Below, in pieces: positions 4,572 to 5,116 of a stretch of 5,116 bases of DNA. The notes under the pieces were generated by a model. It saw only the letters and a program-made list of their open reading frames with translations, ran no database searches and was not told the DNA's origin. Position 1 is the stretch's first letter; every line of letters starts with the position of its first letter. Source of the DNA: Microbacterium sp. (GTDB taxonomy: Bacteria > Actinomycetota > Actinomycetes > Actinomycetales > Microbacteriaceae). The position numbers and the translations under genes are program-made. Where the stretch lies: contig QFPD01000179.1 of NCBI GenBank assembly GCA_003248845.1, positions 1-5,116 of the forward strand, in the 5' to 3' direction.

Positions 4572-5116
4572 TCAGACGAGCGTGTTGACGTCCAGCGGGA
4601 TGCCGGGGCCGAACGTCGTCGACACCGCACCCTTCTGGATGTAACGGCCCTTGGAGCTCGACGGCTTCAGGCGCACGATCTCCTCGAGCGCAGCCTTGAA
4701 GTTCTCGTCCAGCTGCTCGGCCGAGAACGACGCCTTGCCGACGACGAAGTGCACGTTGGCGTGCTTGTCGACGCGGAATTCGATCTTGCCGCCCTTGATC
4801 TCCTCGACGGCCTTGGCCGGGTTGGGGGTCACGGTACCGGTCTTGGGGTTCGGCATGAGGCCGCGGGGGCCGAGCACCTTACCGAGGCGACCGACCTGGC
4901 CCATGAGCTCGGGCGTCGAGACGGCCGCGTCGAACGCGGTCCAACCACCGGCGACCTTCTCGATGAGCTCGGCGCCGCCGACCTCGTCGGCACCGGCGGC
5001 GATGGCGGCCTCGGCGGCCGGGCCCGTCGCGAACACGATGACGCGGGCGGTCTTGCCCGTGCCGTGCGGGAGGATGACCGTGCCGCGGACCATCTGGTCC
5101 GCCTTGCGCGGGTCGA
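4572..5116 (-). CDS. rplA: 50S ribosomal protein L1, 5' end outside window
   Basis: The C-terminal 180 residues of ribosomal protein L1, which binds 23S rRNA at the mobile L1 stalk and helps release the E-site tRNA; in many bacteria it also represses translation of its own rplK-rplA operon. The frame is open to the right edge and begins [13 protein letters not shown]. The family signature is present as [20 protein letters not shown] (complement of about 4839-4900). A following conserved block contains [17 protein letters not shown]. With a usual length of about 230 residues, roughly 50 N-terminal residues lie beyond the window. The methionine at 5093 is internal, not the start. rplK would be expected just upstream on the - strand. 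The stop (TGA, complement of 4572-4574) is followed by a strong hairpin. Confidence 0.97.
   Translation of the reverse strand, partial: DPRKADQMVRGTVILPHGTGKTARVIVFATGPAAEAAIAAGADEVGGAELIEKVAGGWTAFDAAVSTPELMGQVGRLGKVLGPRGLMPNPKTGTVTPNPAKAVEEIKGGKIEFRVDKHANVHFVVGKASFSAEQLDENFKAALEEIVRLKPSSSKGRYIQKGAVSTTFGPGIPLDVNTLV

Overview
The window is GC-rich (roughly 70% by eye), with dense genes, frequent GTG starts and strong third-position G/C. The encoded proteins resemble those of Actinobacteria. The divergent lysG/lysE pair of the Corynebacterium type and the ribosomal protein L1 sequence suggest a member of the Micrococcales, probably Microbacteriaceae (Microbacterium-like). That genus-level placement is inference and was not checked by search.

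Left part (1-2215, all + strand): the 3' end of a 14-TM DHA2-family multidrug MFS exporter, then a MarR-type regulator starting 6 bp after the exporter's stop codon, so the two are probably one transcript. A 110-bp gap separates these from a cysteine-free, zinc-independent NADPH:quinone-oxidoreductase-like enzyme of the MDR superfamily. Exporter, MarR sensor and quinone reductase-like enzyme together read as a small detoxification or redox-stress module. The N-terminal coding part of the MarR gene holds an in-frame 13-codon tandem duplication. Each copy carries a near-perfect hairpin-forming palindrome, and this is the oddest structure in the window.

Middle (2225-3841): lysG (- strand) and lysE (+ strand) are divergent around a 72-bp, comparatively AT-rich control region. 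By family knowledge LysG senses intracellular basic amino acids and switches on the exporter LysE. lysE appears to start at or within a base or so of its own transcription start (leaderless GTG).

Right part (3860-5116): a small DUF1801/YdhG-like protein (- strand) and an acylphosphatase (+ strand) diverge from a 45-bp gap. At the end is rplA (ribosomal protein L1, - strand), whose 5' end lies outside the window. All three convergent junctions (2212-2228, 3837-3871, 4531-4560) carry inverted repeats. At the first two, the repeat includes the stop codons of both genes. The third is a textbook intrinsic terminator that reads as C(UUCG)G on the rplA strand.

No tRNA, rRNA, CRISPR array, insertion sequence or phage gene was seen. 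No stretch over 300 bases lacks a gene. Apart from the MarR repeat structure this is an ordinary actinobacterial chromosomal segment, and I found no convincing new system.
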